A stretch of DNA of 11,251 nt from Treponema sp. UBA1798 (GTDB lineage Bacteria > Spirochaetota > Spirochaetia > Treponematales > Treponemataceae). A program made the position numbers and the translations under genes. Below are positions 1 through 7,263 of the stretch, one piece after another. Where the stretch lies: NCBI GenBank assembly GCA_002319875.1, contig DCFS01000123.1, positions 1 to 11,251 of the forward strand. Direction: 5' to 3'. The notes beneath the pieces were generated by a model. The model did no database searches. It was not told where the DNA came from and saw only the letters and a program-made list of their open reading frames with translations. The first letter of the stretch is position 1. Each line of letters starts with the position of its first letter.

Positions 1-3000
1 TTCCGTACGTCACATGAAATTCAGAAGTACGATGAAGTCTCCTTCGAAACGATGCATAAAATGATCGATGATGATCTTGTCCGTGCTCATCGCGGACGTG
101 GTCTGAATCCTGAATCTCCGCAGATCCGCGGCACTGCACAGAATCCGGATGTCTACTTCCAGAGCCGTGAAGCAGTAAACAAATACTATGATGCAGTTCC
201 GGGAATCGTACAGAAGGAAATGGATAAATACGGTAAACTTACCGGCCGTCAATATCACCTGTTTGATTACGTCGGTGCCCCCGATGCAAAATCAGTTCTT
301 ATAATTATGGGATCCGGCGCCGATACAGCTCATGAAACCGTTGAATATCTGAATAAAAAAGGTAAAAAGGTTGGTGTCCTTAAAGTTCATCTCTATCGTC
401 CGTTTGCAGCAGATACATTCCTTGCCGCCATTCCTGAAACAGCAAAAAAAATCGCAGTTCTTGACCGCACGAAGGAACCCGGAGCTCTCGGAGAACCTCT
501 TTATGAAGATGTCTGCACGGCATTCGAAGAAGCCGGCCGTAAGGCTGAAATCCTCGGTGGACGTTATGGTATCGGATCAAAGGAATTTACTCCGTCCATG
601 GTAGTTTCCGTATTTGAAAATCTTGACGGAGAAAAAAAGAACCATTTTATCGTCGGTATTGAAGACGATGTTACAAATCTGAGTCTGAAATATGATCCGG
701 CCTTTTATATTGCAGAAGAAGGTATGAGTGAAGCCATGTTCTACGGACTTGGTTCCGATGGTACCGTCGGTGCCAATAAGATGGCCATAAAGATTATTGG
801 TAATGCCCGTCCTGATCTGAATGCTCAGGCCTATTTTTCATATGATTCAAAAAAATCCGGTGGTATTACGGTATCCCACCTGCGTTTCGGAAAAAATACA
901 ATCCGCCGTCCATATCTTATTACCGCGGCAGATTTCCTTGGATGCCATAAATTTGCATATATGGATGTTTACGATATGCTCGCCAATCTTAAGGAAGGCG
1001 GTGTATTTCTGTTGAACAGCCGTTTTGACAAAGAACATGTATGGGCTGAGCTGCCTGTAGAGCAGCAGAAACGTATCCTTGATAAAAAAGCAAAATTTTA
1101 TGTCATTGATGCATTTAAGATTGCAGAAAAAGCCGGTATGGGATCCCGTATCAACATTGTCATGCTTGCTGCATTCTTCAAAATTTCCGACGTTCTGGAA
1201 GAAAAAGTCGCTGTCGAATATATGAAAAAATTCATTGCAAAGACATACGGCAAGAAGGGCGAGGAAGTCGTACAGAAGAACATATCTACTATAGATATGG
1301 CTCTCGCTGCTGTTGAAAAGGTTGATACTAAGGGACTGAAAGCTGACAGTAAGCGTCATATGCAGCCGTCCATCAAAAATACGAAAGACAAGTTTATAAA
1401 GGATGTCCTTGGCGCTATGGCTGCACAGGAAGGTGATAAACTTCCCGTCAGCAAACTGCCGGCAGACGGAACTTTTCCGACTGCAACAACTCAGTTTGAA
1501 AAACGCGGTATTGGTGAAAACGTATCATGCTGGGATCCTTCAAAGTGTATTCAGTGCGGTAACTGCGCGCTGGTTTGTCCGCATGCCTGTATCCGTATGA
1601 AGACTTTGACTGATGATCAGGTTTCAAAGGCTCCGAAAGGATTTAAATCTGCTGACGTAAAACCGAAGGCTGTCGCGGGGCAGAAAGTCGCCCTTGCAAT
1701 TTCTGCAGAGGATTGCACCGGCTGCGGTCTGTGTGTTTACTCCTGCCCGGTTCCGCAGAAAGCTCTGTCACTCACTCCGTTCACACCGGAATACAAAGAC
1801 CAGGAAGAGAAGAACTGGAATTATTTCCTCGGACTGCCGGAAGTGGATTCTTCAACACTTAACCTTTCAACTGCAAAGGGACTTGCCATGAAGAGGCCGC
1901 TGTTTGAATTCAGCGGTGCCTGTGCAGGTTGCGGTGAAACGGCTTATATTAAGCTGGTCAGCCAGTTGTTCGGCGACCGTGCAATGATCGCAAACGCGAC
2001 AGGATGTTCTTCAATTTACGGTGGAAACCTGCCGACAACTCCTTATGCGAAAAATGCTGAAGGCAAGGGTCCCGTCTGGAGTAACTCACTCTTCGAGGAT
2101 GCTGCAGAATTTGGTCTCGGTATGAGACTGACCACGGACAAGCTTGCAGCATATACCTGTGAAGTCGCAAAGACTGCAAAAGATAAAGGGCTGGCGGCTG
2201 ATATTATTGAAAAACTTCTTGCAAATGAGCAGAAGGATGATGCAGCTATAGCAGAACAGCGTAAAAATGTCGCAGCCTTAAAAACTGCTCTCAGCGGTAA
2301 TAAAGATGAAATCGCCAAGGAGCTTGTTTCTCTGGCTGATCATTTTATCAGGAAGAGCAACTGGATTATCGGCGGTGACGGCTGGGCTTATGATATCGGA
2401 TTCGGCGGGCTGGATCATGCGCTTGCCTCAGGACGTAACATCAATGTGCTGTGTCTTGATACAGAAGTGTATTCCAATACAGGCGGACAGATGTCGAAAG
2501 CGACCCCTATAGGTGCCATTGCAAAATTTGCTGCAGCCGGTAAGGAAGTAGCAAAGAAAGACCTCGGCATGATAGCCATGAGCTATGGTTATATTTATGT
2601 TGCAAAGATCTCTATGGGCGCAAATCCCGTTCAGGCTATAAAGGCTATCCGTGAAGCGGAAAGCTATAATGGTCCGTCTCTGATCATTGCCTACTCTCAT
2701 TGTATTAACCATACAATCAACATGAGTATGGGGCTGGCTCTGCAGAAACAGGCTGTCGAATGTGGTCTGTGGCCGCTTTACCGGTATGATCCGCGGCTTG
2801 CGGAGCAGGGGAAGAATCCGTTCCAGCTCGACAGCAAAGAACCGAATTACAAACTTGCCGATTATATGTATGCCGAAGGACGTTTCAAAGCTCTTAAGAC
2901 TGCAAATCCCGACCGTGCTGCACTGCTTCTTGATAAGGCAACGAAAAAAGCAGAGCGTACATGGAAGGAATACAAATATCTGGCAGAGCGCTCATTCTAA
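1..3000 (+). CDS. nifJ: Pyruvate:ferredoxin (flavodoxin) oxidoreductase, 5'-truncated by the window edge
   Basis: Oxidatively decarboxylates pyruvate with CoA to acetyl-CoA and CO2, passing electrons to ferredoxin or flavodoxin in the cytoplasm; it is the usual pyruvate-splitting enzyme of anaerobes. The frame is open from base 1 and begins with FRTSHEIQK, an internal PFOR motif, so the ATG at 52 is not the start; about 190 N-terminal residues (most of domain I) lie outside. 999 residues are visible. A ferredoxin-like domain has two [4Fe-4S] motifs, CIQCGNCALVCP (from 1546) and CTGCGLCVYSCP (from 1714). The proximal-cluster ligands are CAGCG (1921), the Cys of ATGCSS (2005) and the Cys of SHCINH (2701). 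Thiamine diphosphate is bound by GGDGW (2371) through NTGGQ (2476). The protein ends about 100 residues after SHCINH, so it seems to lack the C-terminal domain VII that protects the Desulfovibrio africanus enzyme from oxygen. Identification is very secure. Confidence 0.97.
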   Translation, partial: FRTSHEIQKYDEVSFETMHKMIDDDLVRAHRGRGLNPESPQIRGTAQNPDVYFQSREAVNKYYDAVPGIVQKEMDKYGKLTGRQYHLFDYVGAPDAKSVLIIMGSGADTAHETVEYLNKKGKKVGVLKVHLYRPFAADTFLAAIPETAKKIAVLDRTKEPGALGEPLYEDVCTAFEEAGRKAEILGGRYGIGSKEFTPSMVVSVFENLDGEKKNHFIVGIEDDVTNLSLKYDPAFYIAEEGMSEAMFYGLGSDGTVGANKMAIKIIGNARPDLNAQAYFSYDSKKSGGITVSHLRFGKNTIRRPYLITAADFLGCHKFAYMDVYDMLANLKEGGVFLLNSRFDKEHVWAELPVEQQKRILDKKAKFYVIDAFKIAEKAGMGSRINIVMLAAFFKISDVLEEKVAVEYMKKFIAKTYGKKGEEVVQKNISTIDMALAAVEKVDTKGLKADSKRHMQPSIKNTKDKFIKDVLGAMAAQEGDKLPVSKLPADGTFPTATTQFEKRGIGENVSCWDPSKCIQCGNCALVCPHACIRMKTLTDDQVSKAPKGFKSADVKPKAVAGQKVALAISAEDCTGCGLCVYSCPVPQKALSLTPFTPEYKDQEEKNWNYFLGLPEVDSSTLNLSTAKGLAMKRPLFEFSGACAGCGETAYIKLVSQLFGDRAMIANATGCSSIYGGNLPTTPYAKNAEGKGPVWSNSLFEDAAEFGLGMRLTTDKLAAYTCEVAKTAKDKGLAADIIEKLLANEQKDDAAIAEQRKNVAALKTALSGNKDEIAKELVSLADHFIRKSNWIIGGDGWAYDIGFGGLDHALASGRNINVLCLDTEVYSNTGGQMSKATPIGAIAKFAAAGKEVAKKDLGMIAMSYGYIYVAKISMGANPVQAIKAIREAESYNGPSLIIAYSHCINHTINMSMGLALQKQAVECGLWPLYRYDPRLAEQGKNPFQLDSKEPNYKLADYMYAEGRFKALKTANPDRAALLLDKATKKAERTWKEYKYLAERSF

Positions 3001-3003
3001 GGA

Positions 3004-3038
3004 AACGCTTATTAATGCATGGCGCGTTAATAAGTGTT
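3004..3038 (+). other. 12-bp hairpin directly after nifJ
   Basis: Bases 3004-3015 pair with 3027-3038 (12 bp, one G-T), leaving an 11-nt loop, beginning four bases after the nifJ stop codon. No T-run follows, so it is not a classical terminator. It could protect the nifJ mRNA 3' end or be the first element of a 3' UTR that finishes at the terminator near 3152. Confidence 0.6.
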
Positions 3039-3056
3039 ACAAAGAATAACATGGAA

Positions 3057-3090
3057 GCGCTGGTTTAAGTCATTGTGATTTAATCAGCGT
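3057..3090 (+). other. Second hairpin in the nifJ 3' region
   Basis: CGCTGGTT (3058-3065) pairs with AATCAGCG (3082-3089), 8 bp with one G-T, extendable by a G-T pair at the base. The 16-nt loop is large and no T-run follows. It lies between the post-stop hairpin and the intrinsic terminator. Its role is unknown and it may be chance. Confidence 0.4.
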
Positions 3091-3151
3091 GTCCATTAAG
3101 ATAGTTGTATCAGTTGAGACATATCCGCCGGTATGCAGCCGGTTGGTGCAG

Positions 3152-3186
3152 GACCCTGTATGCTTTACAGTATGCAGGGTCTTTTT
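3152..3186 (+). terminator. Rho-independent terminator of nifJ
   Basis: GACCCTGTATGCT (3152-3164) pairs with AGTATGCAGGGTC (3169-3181) through 13 bp including two G-T pairs, around a 4-nt loop, and is followed immediately by TTTTTAT. This is a textbook intrinsic terminator. It lies about 150 bp after the nifJ stop and separates nifJ from the marR promoter. Confidence 0.93.
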
Positions 3187-3226
3187 ATCGGGCAGATCAG
3201 GTTTTTAATCATATTTTTAAAAAATA

Positions 3227-3245
3227 CTATAACAAAAAGTTATAG
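3227..3245. promoter_or_regulatory. Inverted repeat CTATAAC-N5-GTTATAG, candidate MarR operator
   Basis: The 19-bp sequence CTATAACAAAAAGTTATAG is a perfect 7-bp inverted repeat with a 5-bp spacer, ending 9 bp before the -35 box of the marR promoter. MarR dimers bind AT-rich palindromes of about this size, often in their own promoter. A role in autoregulation is inferred from position and symmetry only. Confidence 0.55.
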
Positions 3246-3254
3246 ATGAAATTG

Positions 3255-3283
3255 TTGACCAAAAGGTAGCATGCTACTAATAT
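3255..3283 (+). promoter_or_regulatory. Sigma-70-type promoter of marR-MATE with a palindrome in its spacer
   Basis: TTGACC (3255-3260, 5 of 6 to the -35 consensus) and TAATAT (3278-3283, 4 of 6 to the -10) are exactly 17 bp apart. The region upstream of about 3255 is A/T-rich, as in UP elements. The spacer holds the perfect 12-bp palindrome GTAGCATGCTAC (3266-3277), well placed for a repressor to block RNA polymerase. The predicted transcription start is about 3290-3291, at the GTG start codon itself. Confidence 0.72.
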
Positions 3284-3290
3284 ACACGCC

Positions 3291-3761
3291 GTGTTATCAT
3301 GTTATAAGGAAAAGCCACTTGGTTATAAATTTAAAATTATAAATGAGGCTGCGGAAAGCGCGGCAAATAATTCTCTTAAATACTACGGACTGACATTTTC
3401 GCAGATTCATATGCTGCTGTTTCTGGATGATGATTGCGGCGGTAGACCGGTAAAAATGAAAGATATAGAGGATTATTTTAATTTAAAACATCCGACAGTG
3501 ACCGGTATTATAGAACGGCTTAAGGCAAAAGGTTTCGTCACAACATATACTGATCCGTCGGACAGACGCTGTACCCTTGTCGCAATTTCCGACCGTGCTG
3601 CAGAAGTCAGATATGTTATGAATGTGCACCGCAAAACTATGGATACCATTTTTGAGAATAATATGTCGGAATCTGATTTGCGTCTGTTAAACAATTTCCT
3701 GGATCAGATTATTGATAATCTGATTTCCTCAGGAAAATTTATTATAGCAAATAAAAAATAA
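3291..3761 (+). CDS. MarR-family transcriptional regulator
   Basis: A 156-residue winged-helix DNA-binding protein, probably a dimeric repressor that releases DNA on binding a small toxic ligand. Residues 1-45 are the helical dimerisation arm. The helix-turn-helix spans about 54-80 (KMKDIEDYFNLKHPTVTGII). The wing carries the MarR signature DPSDRRCTLVAISDRA (88-103), followed by a C-terminal dimerisation helix. The GTG start is chosen because an in-frame TAG sits at 3267-3269 and no ATG or TTG occurs in frame before residue 41. There is no Shine-Dalgarno sequence before it, and the promoter's predicted start site falls on the GTG, so translation is probably leaderless. A MATE gene follows after 17 bp, and the pair resembles mepR-mepA. 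The likely target is its own promoter through the dyads at 3227-3245 and 3266-3277. The family is certain; the ligand is unknown. Confidence 0.9.
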   Translation: MLSCYKEKPLGYKFKIINEAAESAANNSLKYYGLTFSQIHMLLFLDDDCGGRPVKMKDIEDYFNLKHPTVTGIIERLKAKGFVTTYTDPSDRRCTLVAISDRAAEVRYVMNVHRKTMDTIFENNMSESDLRLLNNFLDQIIDNLISSGKFIIANKK

Positions 3762-3778
3762 TTTCAGTAAGGAACAAT

Positions 3779-5149
3779 ATGATTCAAAATATAGATGTAT
3801 TTGAAAAAGATCCGGTACCGGAGGCTGTTCTTAAACTTGCGGTACCCACGGTACTCAGTATGCTGGTAACTGTATTATATAATATGGTTGATACTTTTTT
3901 TGTCGGTCAGATAGGAGATCCGAATCAGGTTGCTGCTGTTTCCATAGCAACACCGATTTTCCTTCTGCTGATGGCCGCCGGGAATATGTTCGGTGTCGGA
4001 GGTTCAACTTTTTTATCCCGTGCGTTAGGTGAAAAAAAATATGACAAGGTAAAGCATATCAGTTCTTTCAGTTTTTATGGCTGTATTATTGCAGGTCTTG
4101 CCGGCGGTTTTATTTTTGTTATTTTTTCCAATTCTATACTGACTGTTTCCGGTGCAAGCGAAAATACTCTTGGTTTTGCGCGTACGTATCTGTTCTGGAT
4201 TGCGTGGGGGGCTCCTTTTGTTGTTCTCTCAAGTGCATTTGCCAATCTGATACGGGGAGAAGGTGCCGCGAATGTTTCGATGAATGGTATGATGCTGGGA
4301 ACTGTTGCAAATATCATACTTGATCCTCTGTTTATACTTCCGCAGGTTTCAATCGGTTCTTTCCATGTCCGTCTGCTTTCAATGGGAGTGGGTGGAGCGG
4401 CAATTGCTACCGTTATCGGAAACGTGCTGACGGTCGTTTACTTTCTGTTGTACATCCGAAGCGGAAAGTCGGCCCTGTCGCTCAGTTTAAAACAATTCCG
4501 GATCGGAGGAGGCATCCTTTCCGGTATCGTGTCTATAGGAGTTCCTGCTTCACTGAATAATATTCTGATGAGTGCCAGTAACATTTTTCTGAATAAATTC
4601 CTGGCCGGCTACGGAGATATTCCGATAGCGGCGATGGGAATTGCCATGAAAGCGAATATGCTGGTAGTTTTTATTCAAATGGGGCTTGCTATAGGAGCTC
4701 AGCCGCTGCTTGGGTATAATTATGGTGCGAAGAATTATGGACGTATGAAAGCCGTCATGAAATTCAGTATCATCTGTAATGTCATTTCCGGATCCCTTCT
4801 TATGATCGTGTATGTGCTGTTTACACGCCGGATAGTCAGTTTGTTTATACCAAATGAAGCTGTTATTTCTGAAGGAATTCGTATGTTGCGGGCACTTATG
4901 CTTTCCGTTCCTGTTTTGGGAATCATGTTTGTGTTTGAATTTGCTTTTCAGGCATTCGGCAGAGCGGCAGAGACACTTATGCTTTCCGTCAGCCGGCAGG
5001 GATTCGTATTTATTCCTATGCTTTTTCTGGGGCGGGCGGTAGCAGGCCTTGATGGTGTTATTCTTGCCCAGCCGGTTGCAGATATTCTCGCCGTTTTTAT
5101 TTCATTAGGTATGTTTATGGCTATGAAAAAAGAGTTTAAGGACTGCTGA
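3779..5149 (+). CDS. MATE-family multidrug efflux transporter, cotranscribed with marR
   Basis: A 456-residue inner-membrane protein with about 12 hydrophobic segments in two homologous halves, the normal MATE size and shape. The family exports cationic drugs and other toxic organics in exchange for Na+ or H+. The first segment LAVPTVLSMLVTVLYNMVDT followed by FFVGQIGD, and the motif GVGGSTFLSRALGEKKYDKV after the second, are typical of the MepA/NorM-like branch. In the C-terminal half, GIAMKANMLVVFIQMGLAIG and AQPLLGYNYGAKNYGRMK mirror the corresponding N-terminal region. AAGGA (3769-3773) lies five bases before the ATG. The start follows marR by 17 bp, so the two share a transcript and the regulator probably controls the pump. 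No clear plus-strand terminator was found; the hairpin at 5237-5283 lacks a T-run in this direction. Family secure, substrate unknown. Confidence 0.93.
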   Translation: MIQNIDVFEKDPVPEAVLKLAVPTVLSMLVTVLYNMVDTFFVGQIGDPNQVAAVSIATPIFLLLMAAGNMFGVGGSTFLSRALGEKKYDKVKHISSFSFYGCIIAGLAGGFIFVIFSNSILTVSGASENTLGFARTYLFWIAWGAPFVVLSSAFANLIRGEGAANVSMNGMMLGTVANIILDPLFILPQVSIGSFHVRLLSMGVGGAAIATVIGNVLTVVYFLLYIRSGKSALSLSLKQFRIGGGILSGIVSIGVPASLNNILMSASNIFLNKFLAGYGDIPIAAMGIAMKANMLVVFIQMGLAIGAQPLLGYNYGAKNYGRMKAVMKFSIICNVISGSLLMIVYVLFTRRIVSLFIPNEAVISEGIRMLRALMLSVPVLGIMFVFEFAFQAFGRAAETLMLSVSRQGFVFIPMLFLGRAVAGLDGVILAQPVADILAVFISLGMFMAMKKEFKDC

Positions 5150-5229
5150 TAAAAATCCTACTGCTATATCCTCAATGAACGCTACAACCAACTGTTTTAG
5201 GTTCGTCCGTTGACCGCCTTTTTGGTCGG

Positions 5230-5283
5230 AAAAAAAGATTAAGTCAGTTTCAAAGGTCGGTTACTTTTGAAACTGACTTAATT
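5230..5283 (-). terminator. Long-stem intrinsic terminator of the srkA-like gene
   Basis: Bases 5238-5257 pair with 5263-5282, a 20-bp stem with a single G-T pair and a 5-nt loop (CGGTT), extendable by one G-T pair. On the minus strand it begins 8 nt after the srkA stop and is followed by C and seven T residues (complement of the A-run 5230-5236). On the plus strand no T-run follows, so there it would be only a 3' hairpin for the MATE transcript. The stem is unusually long and perfect. Confidence 0.88.
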
Positions 5284-5290
5284 GTAAGTA

Positions 5291-6376
5291 TCAGGTCCGG
5301 GATTCTGAAATGATGACATCCAGCTGTGTTTTCATATCTTCCAGCTCGGTTTCCCAGAAAGCTTTTGTTCCCCAGCCCGGATTACGGTCTGCAAAACCTT
5401 TATCATAGTACTGGATTGCTGTCCATGCAAGAAAATAAATGTTACGCATGAAACGTAGTCCTTCGATCAGAGGTATTTGGCTGCGGATGGATTTGCCGGC
5501 AAATTCTTCATAACCTTCAAGCAGAAGATTTAATTCGTGCATGGAGTCTTTCCGATACCCGGGCAGAAGAAGCCACAGGTCCTGTATGGCAGGACCTGTC
5601 ATCATATCGTCAAAATCTATAAAGGTGATGATTCCGTTTTCTTCCATATCGCTGTTTGCCGGGCTGGACAAATGATACTGTTCCAGAATATTGCCGCGAT
5701 GGCAGTCGCCATGAATACGGTGAAACAATGGTGTATGGTATATTCCGCTGTTGTCAGGTAACCCGAAGCAACTTTCGTAGCCTTCTTCAATATAATCAAG
5801 TGCGGTATCGCAGATTTGGATAAATTCAGGGACAAGCTGCGGCGTTATCAACTTGTTTTTCAGCAGCATGCGGATGTACGGCTCTGTCGTCTGCTGGGGA
5901 GTGCACTGCAGACGGTTCTGTGCAGCGTGTTTTTCAGCAGCACAGTGAAGCCTGCCTACAGCACTTCCTGTACGTATCCAGTCACTATCATGATAAATAT
6001 CAAACGTTCTTGCACTCAGCCGGCTGAATACTGAAAAGTAAATGCCTTCAATTTCGGCAAGCGTCGGTGCAACTGCAGTCACCGGAGATTCTGAGATGCC
6101 TGCAGCCGGTAATGGAGTAACGACAGGTATTTCGCTTTCATAACAGTCCTGTAAAAAACAATGTTCATCCAGAATAGATTGAGCAGTCCAGCGGCCTGGC
6201 CGGTAGAATTTTATTATAAAATTCTTTCCACTTTCGTCTGTCAGTCCGAAAACTCTGTTTACATAGCTGTTGTATGGCGTCAGCGTTCCATCGAACTTAT
6301 GTCCGGTAAAAGATTCTGCGGCAATAAAGATATTGTCAGGTGTAAGCTGTGAAAACGGCGTAATAATCATATTCAT
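5291..6376 (-). CDS. srkA: SrkA/YihE-type stress-response serine/threonine kinase (APH fold)
   Basis: A 361-residue cytoplasmic kinase of the aminoglycoside-phosphotransferase fold, closely matching E. coli SrkA (YihE/RdoA, about 328 residues), which protects cells against stress-induced death. Conserved blocks follow the SrkA order: LTPYNSYVNRVFGL (32-45), IIKFYRPGRWTAQSILDEH (54-72) with ATP-binding Lys56, and HGDCHRGNI (222-230) with catalytic Asp224 and metal-binding Asn229. Next come FIDFDD (252-257) with metal-binding Asp254, and GPAIQDLWLLL (261-271). A loop of about ten extra residues separates the catalytic and metal motifs. The start is supported because residues 1-20 align with the E. 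coli N-terminus; Met3 is an alternative. No Shine-Dalgarno sequence precedes it; a TATGAT hexamer lies five bases upstream, suggesting a leaderless mRNA. Unlike E. coli, no dsbA follows. It is divergent from the flavoprotein gene. Confidence 0.9.
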   Translation of the reverse strand: MNMIITPFSQLTPDNIFIAAESFTGHKFDGTLTPYNSYVNRVFGLTDESGKNFIIKFYRPGRWTAQSILDEHCFLQDCYESEIPVVTPLPAAGISESPVTAVAPTLAEIEGIYFSVFSRLSARTFDIYHDSDWIRTGSAVGRLHCAAEKHAAQNRLQCTPQQTTEPYIRMLLKNKLITPQLVPEFIQICDTALDYIEEGYESCFGLPDNSGIYHTPLFHRIHGDCHRGNILEQYHLSSPANSDMEENGIITFIDFDDMMTGPAIQDLWLLLPGYRKDSMHELNLLLEGYEEFAGKSIRSQIPLIEGLRFMRNIYFLAWTAIQYYDKGFADRNPGWGTKAFWETELEDMKTQLDVIISESRT

Positions 6377-6381
6377 ATTGT

Positions 6382-6387
6382 ATCATA
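6382..6387 (-). promoter_or_regulatory. Candidate -10 element of srkA
   Basis: Reading the minus strand, TATGAT (5 of 6 to TATAAT) lies five bases before the srkA ATG, placing the predicted RNA start at or next to the start codon. No good -35 hexamer is seen 16-18 bp upstream, so the call rests on the -10 alone. Confidence 0.4.
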
Positions 6388-6416
6388 AATAACAGTTTAC
6401 CAGTATTCCTGATTAC

Positions 6417-6445
6417 TTGACTTGCCTGAAGGTCTTGTCTATTTT
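6417..6445 (+). promoter_or_regulatory. Possible promoter of the iron-sulfur flavoprotein gene
   Basis: TTGACT (6417-6422) and TATTTT (6440-6445) are separated by 17 bp. The predicted start near 6452 would fall at the edge of the AGAGG Shine-Dalgarno motif (6452-6456), so the real -10 may be elsewhere in the 87-bp divergent spacer. Confidence 0.4.
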
Positions 6446-6463
6446 TATATGAGAGGTTAGAAA

Positions 6464-7090
6464 ATGAATGTTTTAATGATTAATGGCAGCGCGAGGTCTG
6501 ACGGATGTACATGGACCGCATTACAGGAAGCGGCTTCTGTCCTTAAACAGGAAGGAATTGATGCAGAAACAATAAATATCGGAATAAAACCTGTACGGGA
6601 CTGTATCGGCTGTGGGAAATGCGATGGACTTGATAATAGATGTATTTTTGACGATGATGTCGTTAATGAAATCCTTAAAAAAGCTGAGACCTCCGACGGA
6701 TTTATTTTTGGTACCCCTGTATATTATGCGCATCCGAGCGGACGTATCCTTTCTGTTCTTGATCGTGTTTTCTATGCGGGCAAGCCCTTGTTTGTTCACA
6801 AACCGGGTTTTGCTCTTGTCTCGGCACGCCGTGCCGGTACTACAGCTTCATTCGATGTCTTAAATAAATATTTTACCATTTCACAGATGCCTGTCGTTTC
6901 GTCCTCATACTGGACAGTGGTTCACGGGAATACTCCTGCAGAGTTAAAACAGGATAAGGAAGGTCTTGTTACGGTACAGCACGCAGCTTCCAATCTTGCC
7001 TGGCTCTTAAAATGTATAGAAGCCGGGAAAAAAGCGGGAATAAATCCGCCTGAGAACAAAAAACTTGCATGGACTAATTTTATTCGTTGA
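6464..7090 (+). CDS. Iron-sulfur flavoprotein / NAD(P)H-dependent FMN reductase family protein
   Basis: A 208-residue soluble flavodoxin-fold protein that should bind FMN and carry electrons between a small donor (ferredoxin or NAD(P)H) and an unknown acceptor. The phosphate-binding loop NGSARSDGCT is at residues 7-16, and a second flavin-binding segment GTPVYYAHPSG is at 83-93. Between them C-x2-C-x2-C-x6-C (Cys47, 50, 53, 60) matches the compact [4Fe-4S] motif C-x2-C-x2-C-x(4-7)-C of archaeal and clostridial iron-sulfur flavoproteins (Isf). AGAGG (6452-6456) sits seven bases before the ATG, a normal ribosome site. It is divergent from srkA and followed by a hairpin-rich spacer. Possible roles are peroxide or oxygen reduction, or detoxification. 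It could instead be a cluster-less quinone or FMN reductase if the cysteines are not used. Family secure, substrate unknown. Confidence 0.88.
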   Translation: MNVLMINGSARSDGCTWTALQEAASVLKQEGIDAETINIGIKPVRDCIGCGKCDGLDNRCIFDDDVVNEILKKAETSDGFIFGTPVYYAHPSGRILSVLDRVFYAGKPLFVHKPGFALVSARRAGTTASFDVLNKYFTISQMPVVSSSYWTVVHGNTPAELKQDKEGLVTVQHAASNLAWLLKCIEAGKKAGINPPENKKLAWTNFIR

Positions 7091-7124
7091 TGAACGCAAA
7101 ACAGGTTGTATTTATGAGAAAAAC

Positions 7125-7219
7125 TTAATACCCGATCTCTGATCGCGTACGGGGTGTTAAATTCCTGTGACGAAAGCTTTACAGGACCGATATCCCGCCG
7201 CAAGCAGCGGAATATCGGT
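7125..7219 (+). other. Three consecutive hairpins between the flavoprotein gene and the small unknown gene
   Basis: Hairpin 1 pairs 7125-7134 with 7150-7160 (10 bp with a G-T and one bulged G). Hairpin 2 pairs TCCTGT (7163-7168) with ACAGGA (7181-7186). Hairpin 3 pairs ACCGATAT (7186-7193) with ATATCGGT (7212-7219) and continues after one mismatch with four more G/C pairs. The T-run after hairpin 3 is short (TTT then AAG), so it is at best a weak terminator for the flavoprotein gene. Together the three fill half of the 182-bp spacer and could be a structured 3' UTR, an attenuator or a small RNA. No known riboswitch class is recognised. Confidence 0.5.
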
Positions 7220-7234
7220 TTAAGATAAATTTTA

Positions 7235-7263
7235 TTGATTAATACCTGTCTAAAGCGTAAAAT
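7235..7263 (+). promoter_or_regulatory. Promoter of the 128-residue unknown gene
   Basis: TTGATT (7235-7240, 4 of 6) and TAAAAT (7258-7263, 5 of 6) are spaced by 17 bp. The predicted start is about 7270, so the mRNA leader before the ATG at 7273 would be only a few bases, with no ribosome-binding motif. Confidence 0.6.

Noticed and set aside
847..1359. 170-codon open frame on the minus strand inside nifJ
   Set aside because: It is wholly antisense to a strongly conserved enzyme. Its translation is rich in Phe and Cys with no recognisable domain, as expected of an antisense shadow.
5196..5230. Possible small plus-strand terminator for the first MATE gene (GACC ... GGTC around a T-run)
   Set aside because: The stem is only four strong pairs and the T-run lies in the loop rather than after it.
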